In this document: positions 36,269 to 44,702 of the stretch, one piece after another | How the letters are laid out: each line of letters begins with the position of its first letter | Position numbering within the stretch: position 1 is the first letter of the stretch | Assembly (NCBI GenBank): GCA_023460795.1 | Contig: JAEWPC010000059.1 | Location: forward strand, 213,667 to 277,666 | DNA length: 64,000 bases | Direction of reading: 5' to 3' | Source: Bacillota bacterium | GTDB lineage: Bacteria; Bacillota; Bacilli; Paenibacillales; Paenibacillaceae | Notes under the pieces: model-generated | What the model was told of the DNA's origin: nothing | Databases searched by the model: none | What the model saw: the letters and a program-made list of their open reading frames with translations, nothing else | Position numbers and translations under genes: made by a program

Positions 36269-36697
36269 ATGGGATGGGAGATTACCGCTTATGCGATTGC
36301 TTTGTCCGTATTGGCTATCGCGGCCGTTGTCGTGATCGCGGTCGCTCGCGCCGTCCGTACGCTTGGCAAGATCGAGCGGACGATTACGCGCTTAGGCGGC
36401 GAGACGGAAAGTTCGCTTCGGCAGTTTAGAGAACTCGCAGAGGAAGCGACGGCGATTACCCGCAGCAGCAGGCAGACGTTCGAGAGCGTCGCGGCGTTCG
36501 CGGAAGGGGCGCGGGCGTTGGGCGAAGCGGCTCAAGCTGCAGGGGATGCCGCGACGCGGGTTTCCGCGTATTGGCGGGATCGGCTCATCTTCCGTAAAGC
36601 GGCGGAGACGGAAGCCGAAGAGGAACGGCCGGCCAGCGAACGGATCGACTGGCAGACCGTCATCAGACAGCTGCTCGACGGTTGGCGAAGCAGATAA
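36269..36697 (+). CDS. DUF948 membrane protein
   Basis: This 142-residue protein has one N-terminal membrane helix (about 5-27, TAYAIALSVLAIAAVVVIAVARAV). A long helical region of the DUF948 type follows, which usually forms a coiled coil, and then a charged C-terminus. GAGGAGGGG lies close to the ATG. In Bacillales the DUF948 gene commonly stands next to a YtxH gene, as here. These proteins are linked to general stress but have no defined activity. Confidence 0.85.
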   Translation: MGWEITAYAIALSVLAIAAVVVIAVARAVRTLGKIERTITRLGGETESSLRQFRELAEEATAITRSSRQTFESVAAFAEGARALGEAAQAAGDAATRVSAYWRDRLIFRKAAETEAEEERPASERIDWQTVIRQLLDGWRSR

Positions 36698-36769
36698 CCA
36701 CGCTGCGTCAAGCCGAGCTGCTTGCGATCGCGGGGACGAGTGCGGATCAAGCATAGGAGAGTGAATGGA

Positions 36770-37090
36770 ATGAGCAAAAAATCGTTTCTATGGGGCGCGT
36801 TAACGGGTGCAGTGACCGGAGCGGTAACCGCTCTGCTGCTGGCGCCGAAGTCCGGTCGCGAGCTGCGCAAGGACATTGGCGACGCCGCAGTCAAAGTCGG
36901 CGAGAAGACGGCTGATTTGGGCCGCCACGCCGGTTCCGCCGTGCAATCGCTCGCCAAACGGACTTCCGGTTTTGCGGTAGACACGAAGCAAGCGGCAAGC
37001 AAGTATTTCGGTTCGCGCCAGTTGAACGGTGCGGCCAGCGACTCTATCGAGACGGTAAGCGACGAATCGGAGGATTCGGCTGCCCTCTAA
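36770..37090 (+). CDS. YtxH family protein
   Basis: This 106-residue protein has the family's N-terminal glycine-rich membrane segment SFLWGALTGAVTGAVTALLL followed at once by APKSGRELR, then an Ala/Lys-rich helix. The ATG at 36770 has TAGGAGA about 10 bases upstream, and the GTG at 36761 is too close to that site. It forms a pair with the DUF948 gene, is probably stress-induced in related bacteria, and has no known activity. A terminator follows. Confidence 0.88.
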   Translation: MSKKSFLWGALTGAVTGAVTALLLAPKSGRELRKDIGDAAVKVGEKTADLGRHAGSAVQSLAKRTSGFAVDTKQAASKYFGSRQLNGAASDSIETVSDESEDSAAL

Positions 37091-37112
37091 TTTCCCGGGA
37101 AACATAGAACAA

Positions 37113-37154
37113 CCAAGGACTGCCTGCTCCCGCAAGGCGGTCCTTGGACTTTTC
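37113..37154 (+). terminator. terminator after ytxH-like gene
   Basis: CCAAGGACTGCCT pairs with AGGCGGTCCTTGG (one G-T pair) and is followed by ACTTTTC. Confidence 0.8.
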
Positions 37155-37259
37155 TCGTTGCTTGGCTCGGACAAGCGTTGACTTTAGGTACCTTTTTCGA
37201 AAGTTGCTCATACAGTATCTTGAATCGACCTCATCAACGATGAAGAAAGCGGTGTTCTC

Positions 37260-38072
37260 GTGCAGCGAGCGATTGCGGTCTTGGACTCCGGCGTTGGCGG
37301 TCTGACCGTTGTCAAAGAACTGATGAGACAGCTCCCTTGGGAAAAAATCTGTTACTTTGGCGACACCGCTCGTGCGCCATACGGTCCTAGGCCAGCTGAG
37401 GAAGTTATCGCATTCACCCGTGAAATCGTAGATTATCTTGCGCAATTCGAACCTAAGATGATTGTCATCGCCTGCAATACGGCAACGGCGGTAGCGTTGG
37501 AGGATATTCGCAGACGGGTGAACCTGCCCGTCATCGGGGTGATCGAGCCCGGAGCCAGAGCCGCGATCGACCTGACGAGCGTAGGAAGAATAGGAGTCAT
37601 TGGAACGGAAGGCACGATCAAGAGCGATGCTTACCTCCATGCGCTTACGAAGCTTTCCCCGAGCGTCCAGGTCGTCGGCTTGGCTTGTCCGACCTTCGTA
37701 CCGCTCGTGGAGAATGGCTTATTCCGTACCCGAGAGGCTTACGCTGCCGTGTCCGAAGCTTTACAGCCGCTGAAGAATAGCGAGATCGATTGCTTGATTC
37801 TCGGCTGTACTCATTATCCTTTCTTGGCAGCTCCGATATCGGAAGCGATGGGCAATGAAGTCGGGCTCGTCCATTCTGCCGAAGAGACGGCGAGGGAGAT
37901 TGCCGCCACGCTTAAAGCGAGCGACCAGTTAGCCGAAGCAAGCACGGTTCCGGTACATCAATTTTTTTGCAGCGGCGATCCGGCCAAGTTTCAGCAGATC
38001 GCTCAGGATTGGCTCGGTAATCCGATTCGCCTGGCGACGGTGGTTTGGCAAATACCACAAATTCGGATATAA
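37260..38072 (+). CDS. murI: glutamate racemase
   Basis: This 270-residue cytosolic enzyme makes D-glutamate for peptidoglycan. It has the N-terminal LDSGVGGLTV, YFGDTARAPYG, the first catalytic cysteine in IACNTATA and the second in LILGCTHYP. The start is GTG 37260 with only a weak site upstream, but the frame begins exactly where the family does. The length is normal. The following genes (M14 peptidase, ATP-grasp ligase, LtaS) also suit the cell envelope. It has its own terminator. Confidence 0.95.
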   Translation: MQRAIAVLDSGVGGLTVVKELMRQLPWEKICYFGDTARAPYGPRPAEEVIAFTREIVDYLAQFEPKMIVIACNTATAVALEDIRRRVNLPVIGVIEPGARAAIDLTSVGRIGVIGTEGTIKSDAYLHALTKLSPSVQVVGLACPTFVPLVENGLFRTREAYAAVSEALQPLKNSEIDCLILGCTHYPFLAAPISEAMGNEVGLVHSAEETAREIAATLKASDQLAEASTVPVHQFFCSGDPAKFQQIAQDWLGNPIRLATVVWQIPQIRI

Positions 38073-38088
38073 CAGTAAGTCTTACATC

Positions 38089-38128
38089 AGCTATGAATCG
38101 CTGCTCGGCGCAGTCGTTCATAGCTTTT
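38089..38128 (+). terminator. terminator after murI
   Basis: AGCTATGAA pairs with TTCATAGCT, with an inner CTG/CAG pairing, followed by TTTT. Confidence 0.75.
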
Positions 38129-38199
38129 CGTATGGTACGGCATATACGCCCTTGCTCCGTCATAAATCATACCATCGTGACGAAGAAGGGGAGCTTTCG

Positions 38200-39096
38200 A
38201 TGAGCAGAAACAAATCCGGCTACGGACCGGCTCAATTAGCGGACGACATCCGCAAGCTGGAACGGAAATTTCCTTTCGTGAACGTGAGTACGATCGGGCG
38301 AAGCGTCCTTGGCAAACCGATACATGCGATCAGAATCGGGGAAGGAGCGTTCCGCTGGCATTTCAACGGCGCCTGTCATGCCAATGAATGGATAACGTCG
38401 TTGCTTCTAATGAAGTTCGCTGAAGATTACGCGAAGGCGTGCCGCAAAAGGGGCCAAATCGGCGGGAAGACCGCAAGAGAGCTGTTCAATCGAACGACGC
38501 TGTGGATCGTGCCCATGCTCAATCCGGACGGCGTCGAGCTCGTGCAGCAGGGAGTGACGCCGAAGCATCCTTATTATAAAGAACTGATGGTCTGGAATCG
38601 CGGTTCTGATCTCTTTCACCGCTGGAAGGCGAATATTCGAGGCGTGGACTTGAACGATCAGTTCCCCGCCCACTGGGAGGAAGAGCGGGATCGCCGAACG
38701 GTAGATCGGCCGGGGCCACGCGACCATTGCGGTATCGGACCGTTAGCCGAGCCGGAAGCGGCGGCGCTGGCGGAATGGACGGAGCGGATGGACCTGCATG
38801 CGGTGCTTGCTCTGCACACGCAGGGCGAGGAAGTGTACTGGAACTATCGGGATCATGAGCCGCCGCATTCCGAGGATTGGGCTCGCCGGCTGGCGATTGC
38901 CTCGGGATACCGCGCGGTGAAGCTTGATGGAAGCGATGCCGGGTATAAAGATTGGTTTATCGAGAAATTCCGCCGTCCGGGGTTTACGGTCGAAGCGGGC
39001 TGGGGGCATAATCCGCTTCCGCTTGACGACATAGAGGAAATATACGACGACGTGCATAAGCTGCTGGCCGAAGCGTTGGATTTGTCTCCAGCCTGA
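38200..39096 (+). CDS. M14 zinc carboxypeptidase (gamma-D-glutamyl-diaminoacid peptidase type)
   Basis: This 298-residue peptidase has zinc ligands His and Glu in ACHANEWIT and the third His in LALHTQGEE, plus the catalytic Glu in FTVEAGWG. PMLNPDGVELV and GVDLNDQFPAHWEEE are typical of the M14C group, which cleaves the gamma-D-Glu to diaminopimelate bond of murein peptides. There is no signal peptide, so it may act on imported peptides in recycling or in the mother cell during sporulation. The ATG at 38200 has AAGGGGAG 6 bases upstream. Confidence 0.88.
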   Translation: MSRNKSGYGPAQLADDIRKLERKFPFVNVSTIGRSVLGKPIHAIRIGEGAFRWHFNGACHANEWITSLLLMKFAEDYAKACRKRGQIGGKTARELFNRTTLWIVPMLNPDGVELVQQGVTPKHPYYKELMVWNRGSDLFHRWKANIRGVDLNDQFPAHWEEERDRRTVDRPGPRDHCGIGPLAEPEAAALAEWTERMDLHAVLALHTQGEEVYWNYRDHEPPHSEDWARRLAIASGYRAVKLDGSDAGYKDWFIEKFRRPGFTVEAGWGHNPLPLDDIEEIYDDVHKLLAEALDLSPA

Positions 39097-39175
39097 GACG
39101 GATTCGACAACAAGGGGCATACTTCGAGCAACACTACTTGCTCCGCTGGAACGCGGGGCGAAAGGAGGATGCCGA

Positions 39176-39421
39176 ATGCCCCGTTCTCGATTGCTTTGGT
39201 TATACCGATTACGGCGCTTGCCCTGGCGCTTATGGCGCATCATGCGCTCGCGCCAAGTACCGGCGCTGGACAAGCTGTTCTTCATCGCGGCCGTTGCGCT
39301 GTATTGGATTCTTCCGGATTTGCTGCCGTTCTTGCCTATAGACGATATTACCGTTACAGCATTCGGAATCCATTGGTTCGTTAACACCATGGAGCGCAAA
39401 TACGGTTATAATATTAAATGA
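39176..39421 (+). CDS. DUF1232 membrane protein
   Basis: This 81-residue protein has a very basic N-terminus (about 1-30) and the DUF1232 core DKLFFIAAVALYWILPDLLPF followed by IDDITV. AAAGGAGG lies 7 bases before the ATG. An overlapping frame starting at 39169 has worse spacing and no family features. The function is unknown. It precedes the ATP-grasp gene by 30 bases and may be co-transcribed. Confidence 0.8.
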   Translation: MPRSRLLWLYRLRRLPWRLWRIMRSRQVPALDKLFFIAAVALYWILPDLLPFLPIDDITVTAFGIHWFVNTMERKYGYNIK

Positions 39422-39451
39422 CGAACTACATAATGGAAATGCGAGGATGCT

Positions 39452-40690
39452 ATGAAACGGAACGATTTTATACCGATTATACTCGGCAGCGACGAGAACG
39501 CTTATGGCAACATCAGACTCATTCATGAAACTTATCGGATCAAACCGCTCCTGTTATGCACGCGTCTGTTAACTCCGACGAAGCATAGCCGATTGTTCGA
39601 CCTTATCCAAATCGATGGCTTTGATAGCGAGGATGTGTTTCCCGAAGCGCTATTGTCCGTGCTGGAGAAACACGCCGCACCGAACAGGAAGCTGATCGTC
39701 ATCCCTTGTTCGGATTATTACGCGGGGATGCTGTCTCGTCATTACGACCGATTCAAAGGGTTGATCGCGAATCGATTCATCCCGAGCGCGTTGCTCCATA
39801 CGCTTGATACGAAGGACAAATTCTACGAATTATGCGAAAAATACGGTTTGGATTATCCGAAGACGGTGATCTGCGAGCCGCACGAACGAGAGAACGTATT
39901 GGACCGGATGGACTTTCGTTTTCCGATCGTCGTGAAGCCGGAGAACAGCAACGCGTACGACTACTTGCACTGCCATTTTGAAGGCAAAAAGAAAGTTTTC
40001 TTCTTCGATAAACCAGAAGATTACTTAACGATGATCCGCAGTATGAATACTTCCGACTACCGCGGCAAATTGATTCTTCAAGAATTCATTCCCGGCGGCG
40101 ACAGCGCGATGCGCGTCATCAACAGCTTTTCCGATAACAACGGACGAGTGACCATGATGTGCCTCGGACAGCCCGTACTCGAAGAATACGCTCCCGCGAC
40201 GCTCGGTAATTACGCTGCCATCATCAGTCGCTCCGATCGGGAGATCTATGCGAAGATTAAAGCTTTTTTGGAGCAAATAGGGTACGTGGGATTTTCCAAC
40301 ATCGATATGAAATTCGACAGCAGAACAGGGAAGTACATGCTGTTCGAAATCAATCCTCGGCTCGGCAGGAGCAGCCTATTCGTACGGGCAGCGGGACTGA
40401 ACATGATCAAGGCGCTTATCGATCAAGTGGTCTACGGCAAAGAAGAAGAATGCGTATACGGCCAAGCAACCGCTTTATGGACCAACGTGCCGAGATCGGT
40501 ATTGAAACGTTACGTCAAAGATCCGGAATTGTCCGCGGAAATCGCCGGGTTATACAAACGGAAGAAAGTGATCAGATCGCTCTGGTACAACAAGGATTTG
40601 AACGTGAAGCGAATGATTAGCGTCTTCCGCTATTCTATGAGCCATATCAACAACTTCCGGCGGTATTACTTCGACAAAGGACAAGCATGA
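39452..40690 (+). CDS. ATP-grasp carboxylate-amine ligase
   Basis: This 412-residue protein has an N-terminal pre-ATP-grasp region, the ATP-grasp fold with FPIVVKPENSN (ATP-binding Lys), LILQEFIPGG and the metal-binding MLFEINPRLGRS, and a C-terminal basic extension. It should join a carboxylate to an amine with ATP. The size and layout fit the group that includes D-aspartate ligases of peptidoglycan cross-bridges, and glutamate racemase and an M14 murein peptidase are close by. The substrate is not shown by the sequence. A GCGAGGA site precedes the ATG. Confidence 0.8.
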   Translation: MKRNDFIPIILGSDENAYGNIRLIHETYRIKPLLLCTRLLTPTKHSRLFDLIQIDGFDSEDVFPEALLSVLEKHAAPNRKLIVIPCSDYYAGMLSRHYDRFKGLIANRFIPSALLHTLDTKDKFYELCEKYGLDYPKTVICEPHERENVLDRMDFRFPIVVKPENSNAYDYLHCHFEGKKKVFFFDKPEDYLTMIRSMNTSDYRGKLILQEFIPGGDSAMRVINSFSDNNGRVTMMCLGQPVLEEYAPATLGNYAAIISRSDREIYAKIKAFLEQIGYVGFSNIDMKFDSRTGKYMLFEINPRLGRSSLFVRAAGLNMIKALIDQVVYGKEEECVYGQATALWTNVPRSVLKRYVKDPELSAEIAGLYKRKKVIRSLWYNKDLNVKRMISVFRYSMSHINNFRRYYFDKGQA

Positions 40691-40784
40691 GCGGCTAACG
40701 GATGGCGACTAGAAGCGAAATGTTGCAAGCGCGATGGCGTTACCTTACAATAGCTTAGAGGATAACGACGGGAGTGGAACGCAT

Positions 40785-41087
40785 ATGAAATGCAAAATTA
40801 CGCGCAACGCCGCGAACGTGCTGCGCCGCGAATTGGACAAACCGGAGAACGCGGACAAGAAGCTTCGCGTCTTCATTACGCATAGCCACGGCGACCATGC
40901 GCATTACGGCATGGACCTGGGCACGCCAAACGATAACGAAGAGCTGGTATCGACGGACAAAGGGATCGACGTGTTGCTGACGAAGGGACAAGACTTGCTG
41001 GACGGCGTAAAGATCGATTATTTGTACTTCCCTAACGAAGGATTCGTCATTACGAATCCGAGCAAAGGCAATCATGGAGACCACTGA
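40785..41087 (+). CDS. HesB/IscA-like protein lacking the cluster cysteines
   Basis: This 100-residue protein has the HesB-like fold signature (ITRNAANVLRRELDK, LRVFITHSHGDHAHYG, VDVLL-type beta strand, YLYFPNEGFVITNPSKG). In IscA the tail has CGCG and a third Cys upstream. Here the tail is NHGDH and the only Cys is residue 3. It probably cannot hold a cluster in the usual way and resembles the cysteine-poor HesB-like proteins of Bacillales. ATG 40785 follows GGGAGTGG. The DUF1450 gene overlaps its end. Confidence 0.75.
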   Translation: MKCKITRNAANVLRRELDKPENADKKLRVFITHSHGDHAHYGMDLGTPNDNEELVSTDKGIDVLLTKGQDLLDGVKIDYLYFPNEGFVITNPSKGNHGDH

Positions 41088-41331
41088 TACCCAGCAACCG
41101 GTATCGGCGTCGCCCAACGATATCCGCATATGCGATAAGTGCAAGCACATGCGGGTGAAATCGATGCTTCCTAAGCTGAAGAAACTTGATCCGAATGCCG
41201 ACGTCAAAGTTGCCTGCAAGTCTTATTGCGGTCCATGTTCCAGATACGCTTTCGTCTTCATCAACGGGCGATACGTCACCGCTCCGACCGAGGACGAAGC
41301 GATCGAGAAAGCGCGCAAATATTTGAAATAA
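41074..41331 (+). CDS. DUF1450 protein
   Basis: This 85-residue protein has ICDKCKHM near the N-terminus and CKSYCGPC in the middle, then a conserved RYAFVFINGRYVTAPTEDEA. The four or five cysteines suggest metal or cluster binding, though none is proven. It starts 14 bases inside the HesB-like gene, so the two are coupled. A terminator follows 2 bases after the stop. Confidence 0.82.
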   Translation: METTDTQQPVSASPNDIRICDKCKHMRVKSMLPKLKKLDPNADVKVACKSYCGPCSRYAFVFINGRYVTAPTEDEAIEKARKYLK

Positions 41332-41333
41332 GC

Positions 41334-41360
41334 AAAGGCTGCCCATCGGGCAGCCTTTAA
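41334..41360. terminator. terminator after the DUF1450 gene
   Basis: AAAGGCTGCCC pairs with GGGCAGCCTTT across ATC. The symmetric A/T ends could let it work on both strands. Confidence 0.75.
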
Positions 41361-41377
41361 TCGTTGCATGTTATGAC

Positions 41378-41479
41378 GCTCGACCGGCCGTTGATTGTCG
41401 CTCTCCGCAACAATCTGAGTGCAAACGCGCTTGACCGTCCGCAGATTGTCGCTCTCCGCAACAATCTGCTTACAACGCC
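41378..41479. repeat. two-unit intergenic repeat with 51-bp period
   Basis: GATTGTCGCTCTCCGCAACA recurs at 41393 and 41444, within units starting GCTCGACCGGCCG and GCTTGACCGTCCG. Each unit contains the inverted repeat GATTGT / ACAATC. It lies between the ends of two converging genes, behind a terminator. Confidence 0.8.
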
Positions 41480-41497
41480 GAACGGCCGGATTTGCGG

Positions 41498-43468
41498 TTA
41501 TTGTTCCTCATCCTTGCGGAACTTCGCGATCAGGTCGTGCTCGATCACCCGGTCGGATATCATCAGATCGTTCCTGGCGGCTTCCGCGCCCGGCTTGCAA
41601 GCCGCGATTCCGGCAGGTTCGCCGGAAGGGAAGGAGTAGCAAGCACCGTGATCGACGACGCCGTCCGAGCTTGGCACGAAGTAGACGTTGCCGTCGGTAA
41701 ATCCGCCGTTGCGGAACACGACGGACTTCGACGCCGCGGACAGCATGCTTACGCCCATCAAATGCTCGTTTGCCGTCGATAAGCCGAGCAAGTGCATCAG
41801 CGTAGGCAACGTATCCATCTGGCCGACGGCTTTCTCGATGATGCCTCCATGCCCGTCGTTCGGCAAGTGGAGGATGAACGGCACATTCCGGATGATCGCG
41901 TCCTGTTGCATCTCGTTCAGCGGGTGGCCGTAAAATTGCTCGTAAAGCTTCATGTCGTACAGCGAGTTGTCATGGTCGCCGTAGAAGAGGACGATCGTGT
42001 TCTCCCACAATCCTGCTTCCTTCAGATGACCGATCAGCTCGCCGACCGCGGCGTCGACGTAGTGCGTCGCTTGCAAGTAATCGCCGAAGGTCGTTCCTCC
42101 GAACGGCGCGACGTCCAGTTCCTGGTGCGATGGCAATCGGAACGGGTGATGGCTCGAAAGCGTGATCGCCATGGCGTAGAACGGGGATTCGCCCCGCGTC
42201 TGCAGCTGTTCGACCGTCTGGCGGAAAAACGATTTATCGCCGAGCGACCAACCGAGCGGCTCGTCGAGCTTGAAATTTTTGACGGTGTAGAATTGGTCGT
42301 ATTCCATGTTGTTATACATGTTGTACCGGTTCCAGAAGCTGCCGTCATACGCATGGTGCACGGTCGTATCGTACCCTTGGGTCTTCAGGATCGATGGCGC
42401 GCAATCGAATTCGTTGCCCGCGAACCGTATGAACACGGAGCCGGTAGGCAGCGGATGCATGGAACAGCTGGTCGCGAAATCGGCGTCCGAAGTGCGCCCT
42501 TGCGCGGTCTGATGATAGAAGTTAGGAAAATATAAGCTTTGGCCGATCAGTTGATTCAAGTTAGGCGTAATTTCTTCGCCGCCGATCGATTGACCGATGA
42601 CGAACTGTTGGAACGCCTCCATCTGCACGACGAGCACGTTACTGCCTTTGTATTCGCCGAAGAGAGGTTCGGATTCCATCTGCTTCTGGACGGCGCGGCG
42701 CGCTTCGAACCAGGCTCTTGCTTCTTGTTCCTTTTCCTTGGAGAGTCCGCCGCCGAACCAATTTTCTTTGGCATACCGATAGGTATCATAGCCGTGGAAG
42801 CCGAGCAGACCGGTAACGTTGTAGATCGGTATGTTCCACCAGTTGCCGACGAATAGACCGCGTGCCCAGCCGTCCTTCTGAGTCTCGACCGGGTAATAGA
42901 TGAGCGCCCATCCGATCGTGAACGCCAGCGTGCCGGGAATGAGCCGAAGCAGCCGGCGACTTCGGCGATTAGAAGGCTTCGAGCGTTGCTCCTTGCGTTC
43001 GACGCGTCTGCGCCATACGATCCATACGATACCGATAAGGCCGATCGGAAGATCCGCGAACAGGATGAAATCCGACGTTTGAATGAGGTTCCAAATGCTT
43101 TCCTGAAGCGCTCCGACTTGGCCGGCTTGGAAGAGTACGGGAATCGAGATGAAGTCCTTGAAGTACCTGAAATATACGAGATCCGAGAAAATAAGCGCGG
43201 ATAACGCAAGATCGATGATCACTAACGCAATCCAGCGAGCGCGTCGCCCGAGCAGCAGCGTCCAGAAGGCCGATAAAATGACCGCGCCGTAATTCACTTT
43301 CCATTTCCAATCGTTCATGCCGCCGACGTTGAACCGATGATCCAGCCAGTTCAGCTTATATACGATGGAGAGAACGAACAGCATGAACCCCCAATAGGGC
43401 CAACGCTGCAGTCCTTTGAGCAGCAACGGTCCTAACTTCATAACGGCGGCTTTTAACCGCAATTCCAT
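41498..43468 (-). CDS. ltaS: lipoteichoic acid synthase (LtaS-type phosphoglycerol transferase)
   Basis: The 656-residue protein has five predicted N-terminal membrane helices (to about residue 195) and an extracellular sulfatase-fold domain. Thr326 in GRTSD is the expected glycerophosphate-accepting nucleophile, Glu284 (QMEAF) and the YGDHDN pair are metal ligands, and SSHHPF is typical. LtaS polymerises glycerol phosphate from phosphatidylglycerol onto a lipid anchor on the outer membrane face. It may be one of several paralogues, so primase or stress roles cannot be excluded. GAGGAAG precedes the ATG. The gene faces away from the methyltransferase. Confidence 0.9.
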   Translation of the reverse strand: MELRLKAAVMKLGPLLLKGLQRWPYWGFMLFVLSIVYKLNWLDHRFNVGGMNDWKWKVNYGAVILSAFWTLLLGRRARWIALVIIDLALSALIFSDLVYFRYFKDFISIPVLFQAGQVGALQESIWNLIQTSDFILFADLPIGLIGIVWIVWRRRVERKEQRSKPSNRRSRRLLRLIPGTLAFTIGWALIYYPVETQKDGWARGLFVGNWWNIPIYNVTGLLGFHGYDTYRYAKENWFGGGLSKEKEQEARAWFEARRAVQKQMESEPLFGEYKGSNVLVVQMEAFQQFVIGQSIGGEEITPNLNQLIGQSLYFPNFYHQTAQGRTSDADFATSCSMHPLPTGSVFIRFAGNEFDCAPSILKTQGYDTTVHHAYDGSFWNRYNMYNNMEYDQFYTVKNFKLDEPLGWSLGDKSFFRQTVEQLQTRGESPFYAMAITLSSHHPFRLPSHQELDVAPFGGTTFGDYLQATHYVDAAVGELIGHLKEAGLWENTIVLFYGDHDNSLYDMKLYEQFYGHPLNEMQQDAIIRNVPFILHLPNDGHGGIIEKAVGQMDTLPTLMHLLGLSTANEHLMGVSMLSAASKSVVFRNGGFTDGNVYFVPSSDGVVDHGACYSFPSGEPAGIAACKPGAEAARNDLMISDRVIEHDLIAKFRKDEEQ

Positions 43469-43528
43469 AAGGCGTCTTCCTCTCGTTCTGCAATCATAAG
43501 ATTAAGTATAGCTCTCTTTACAGGAAGA

Positions 43529-43558
43529 TTACAATTAGATTACGGTTTGAGGTACAAT
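43529..43558 (+). promoter_or_regulatory. candidate promoter for the methyltransferase gene
   Basis: TTACAA (43529-43534) and TACAAT (43553-43558) are separated by 18 bases and lie 24 bases before the TTG start. Confidence 0.35.
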
Positions 43559-43581
43559 GAACCAAAATGGAGGTGTGCACG

Positions 43582-44223
43582 TTGGATCCATTACAGTCCG
43601 CTGATGCTTATTTCGATGAATTATTCCCGCCGGATGCGCAGCTTGAGCGCGTGAACGAGGCGATTAAAGCGGCAGGAATGCCGGAAATATCGGTAGCTCC
43701 CGGCTATGGCCGGCTATTGACGATGCTTGTGACCGTATCGGGCGCGAGCAAGGTGCTGGAGATCGGCGCGTTGGGAGGGTATAGCGGGATATGCCTTGCG
43801 CGCGGACTTCCCGCCTTGGGCAAGCTGGTATCGCTCGAGCTGCGAGCCGACTATGCGGCCGTTGCCGAAGCGAATGTGGCCGCCGCCGGTTTCGGCGCGT
43901 TAACCGAGTATCGTATCGGAGAAGCAAGCCGCAGCCTAGCCGAACTGGCCGATCAAGGGGAAACGTTCGACTTCTTCTTCATCGACGCGGATAAGGAAAA
44001 CTATCCGAACTATCTCGAGGCGTGCATCCGATTGGCGAATCCAGGGGCGATGATTGCCGCCGACAATACGCTGCTTAGAGGGAGGACGCTCGATCCGGCG
44101 AAGCAAGGACCGTCCGTGCAGGCGATTCGTGAGTTCAATCGGCGCATCGCGAACGATCCAAGGCTGCTCGGAGTCCACCTTCCTTCTTATGACGGACTGG
44201 CGTTGGCCCGAGTATCGAGATGA
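43582..44223 (+). CDS. O-methyltransferase (class I SAM, family 3)
   Basis: This 213-residue protein has the SAM-binding VLEIGALGGYSG, the acidic LVSLELRAD that binds the ribose, FFFIDADKENYP with the metal-binding Asp, and AADNTLLRG. This is the catechol/caffeoyl-CoA O-methyltransferase group. TTG 43582 has GGAGGTG 6 bases upstream, whereas the ATG at 43567 overlaps that site and has no site of its own. In Bacillales one such enzyme (YrrM/TrmR) methylates 5-hydroxyuridine in tRNA. The target here is not certain. Confidence 0.85.
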   Translation: MDPLQSADAYFDELFPPDAQLERVNEAIKAAGMPEISVAPGYGRLLTMLVTVSGASKVLEIGALGGYSGICLARGLPALGKLVSLELRADYAAVAEANVAAAGFGALTEYRIGEASRSLAELADQGETFDFFFIDADKENYPNYLEACIRLANPGAMIAADNTLLRGRTLDPAKQGPSVQAIREFNRRIANDPRLLGVHLPSYDGLALARVSR

Positions 44224-44249
44224 GAAAAGTTAACAAATCTTACTAAAAG

Positions 44250-44292
44250 GCCTCCAACAATGACTAATTCAGTCGTTTTGGAGGCTTTTTTA
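44250..44292 (+). terminator. terminator after the methyltransferase gene
   Basis: GCCTCCAA pairs with TTGGAGGC, with a further inner stem (AATGACT / AGTCGTT), followed by six T residues. Confidence 0.85.
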
Positions 44293-44702
44293 GGTGTGTA
44301 TATCCTATACATCCGCTATTTTTAAATTTGATTAGTAATATGCAAAAAGTTTTGCCACTTCGGAGCCCAAATAGGAAAGGCATACCAAAGTTTCAAACGA
44401 AAATGAACATAATTTCATGATGAAAATATTGCCTTGAACAAACGAAGCAAAAACGGTGCATGATTATTCACAGTATTCAAGGTTTGATTCAAAATGTAAG
44501 CGTTACCTGTCATAAGTTAGTTATTTTACATCACATAGTATGTTACATTAAATTACATTGGCAATATCTTTCATTGCAAAAACAGTAAAAATGCATGTAA
44601 GATGTGTGATGTTATCGTGCCCGAGTGAACGAACTCTATTAAGGGTAAGTTAAGGGTACGGGTACAAGATCTGAAATTGAGATTAGGGGAGGCTACACCG
44701 AA
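44293..44702 (+). other. long AT-rich leader before oppA, no gene seen
   Basis: No open frame with a ribosome site was found in these 410 bases. The stretch is AT-rich, repeats the element TTACAT several times (about 44526-44560) and holds a possible cre site at 44495. It probably contains the opp promoter and its controls. Confidence 0.5.
44495..44508 (+). promoter_or_regulatory. possible CcpA (cre) operator upstream of oppA
   Basis: TGTAAGCGTTACCT matches the cre consensus TGWAANCGNTNWCA at 12 of 14 positions, with mismatches at positions 12 and 14. It lies about 195 bases before the oppA start, so carbon control of peptide uptake is possible but unproven. Confidence 0.4.

Noticed and set aside
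35751..36429. Open frames running through the 50-bp array
   Set aside because: A 50-bp period is not a multiple of three, the predicted peptides are only the repeat read in shifting frames, and no ribosome site is present.
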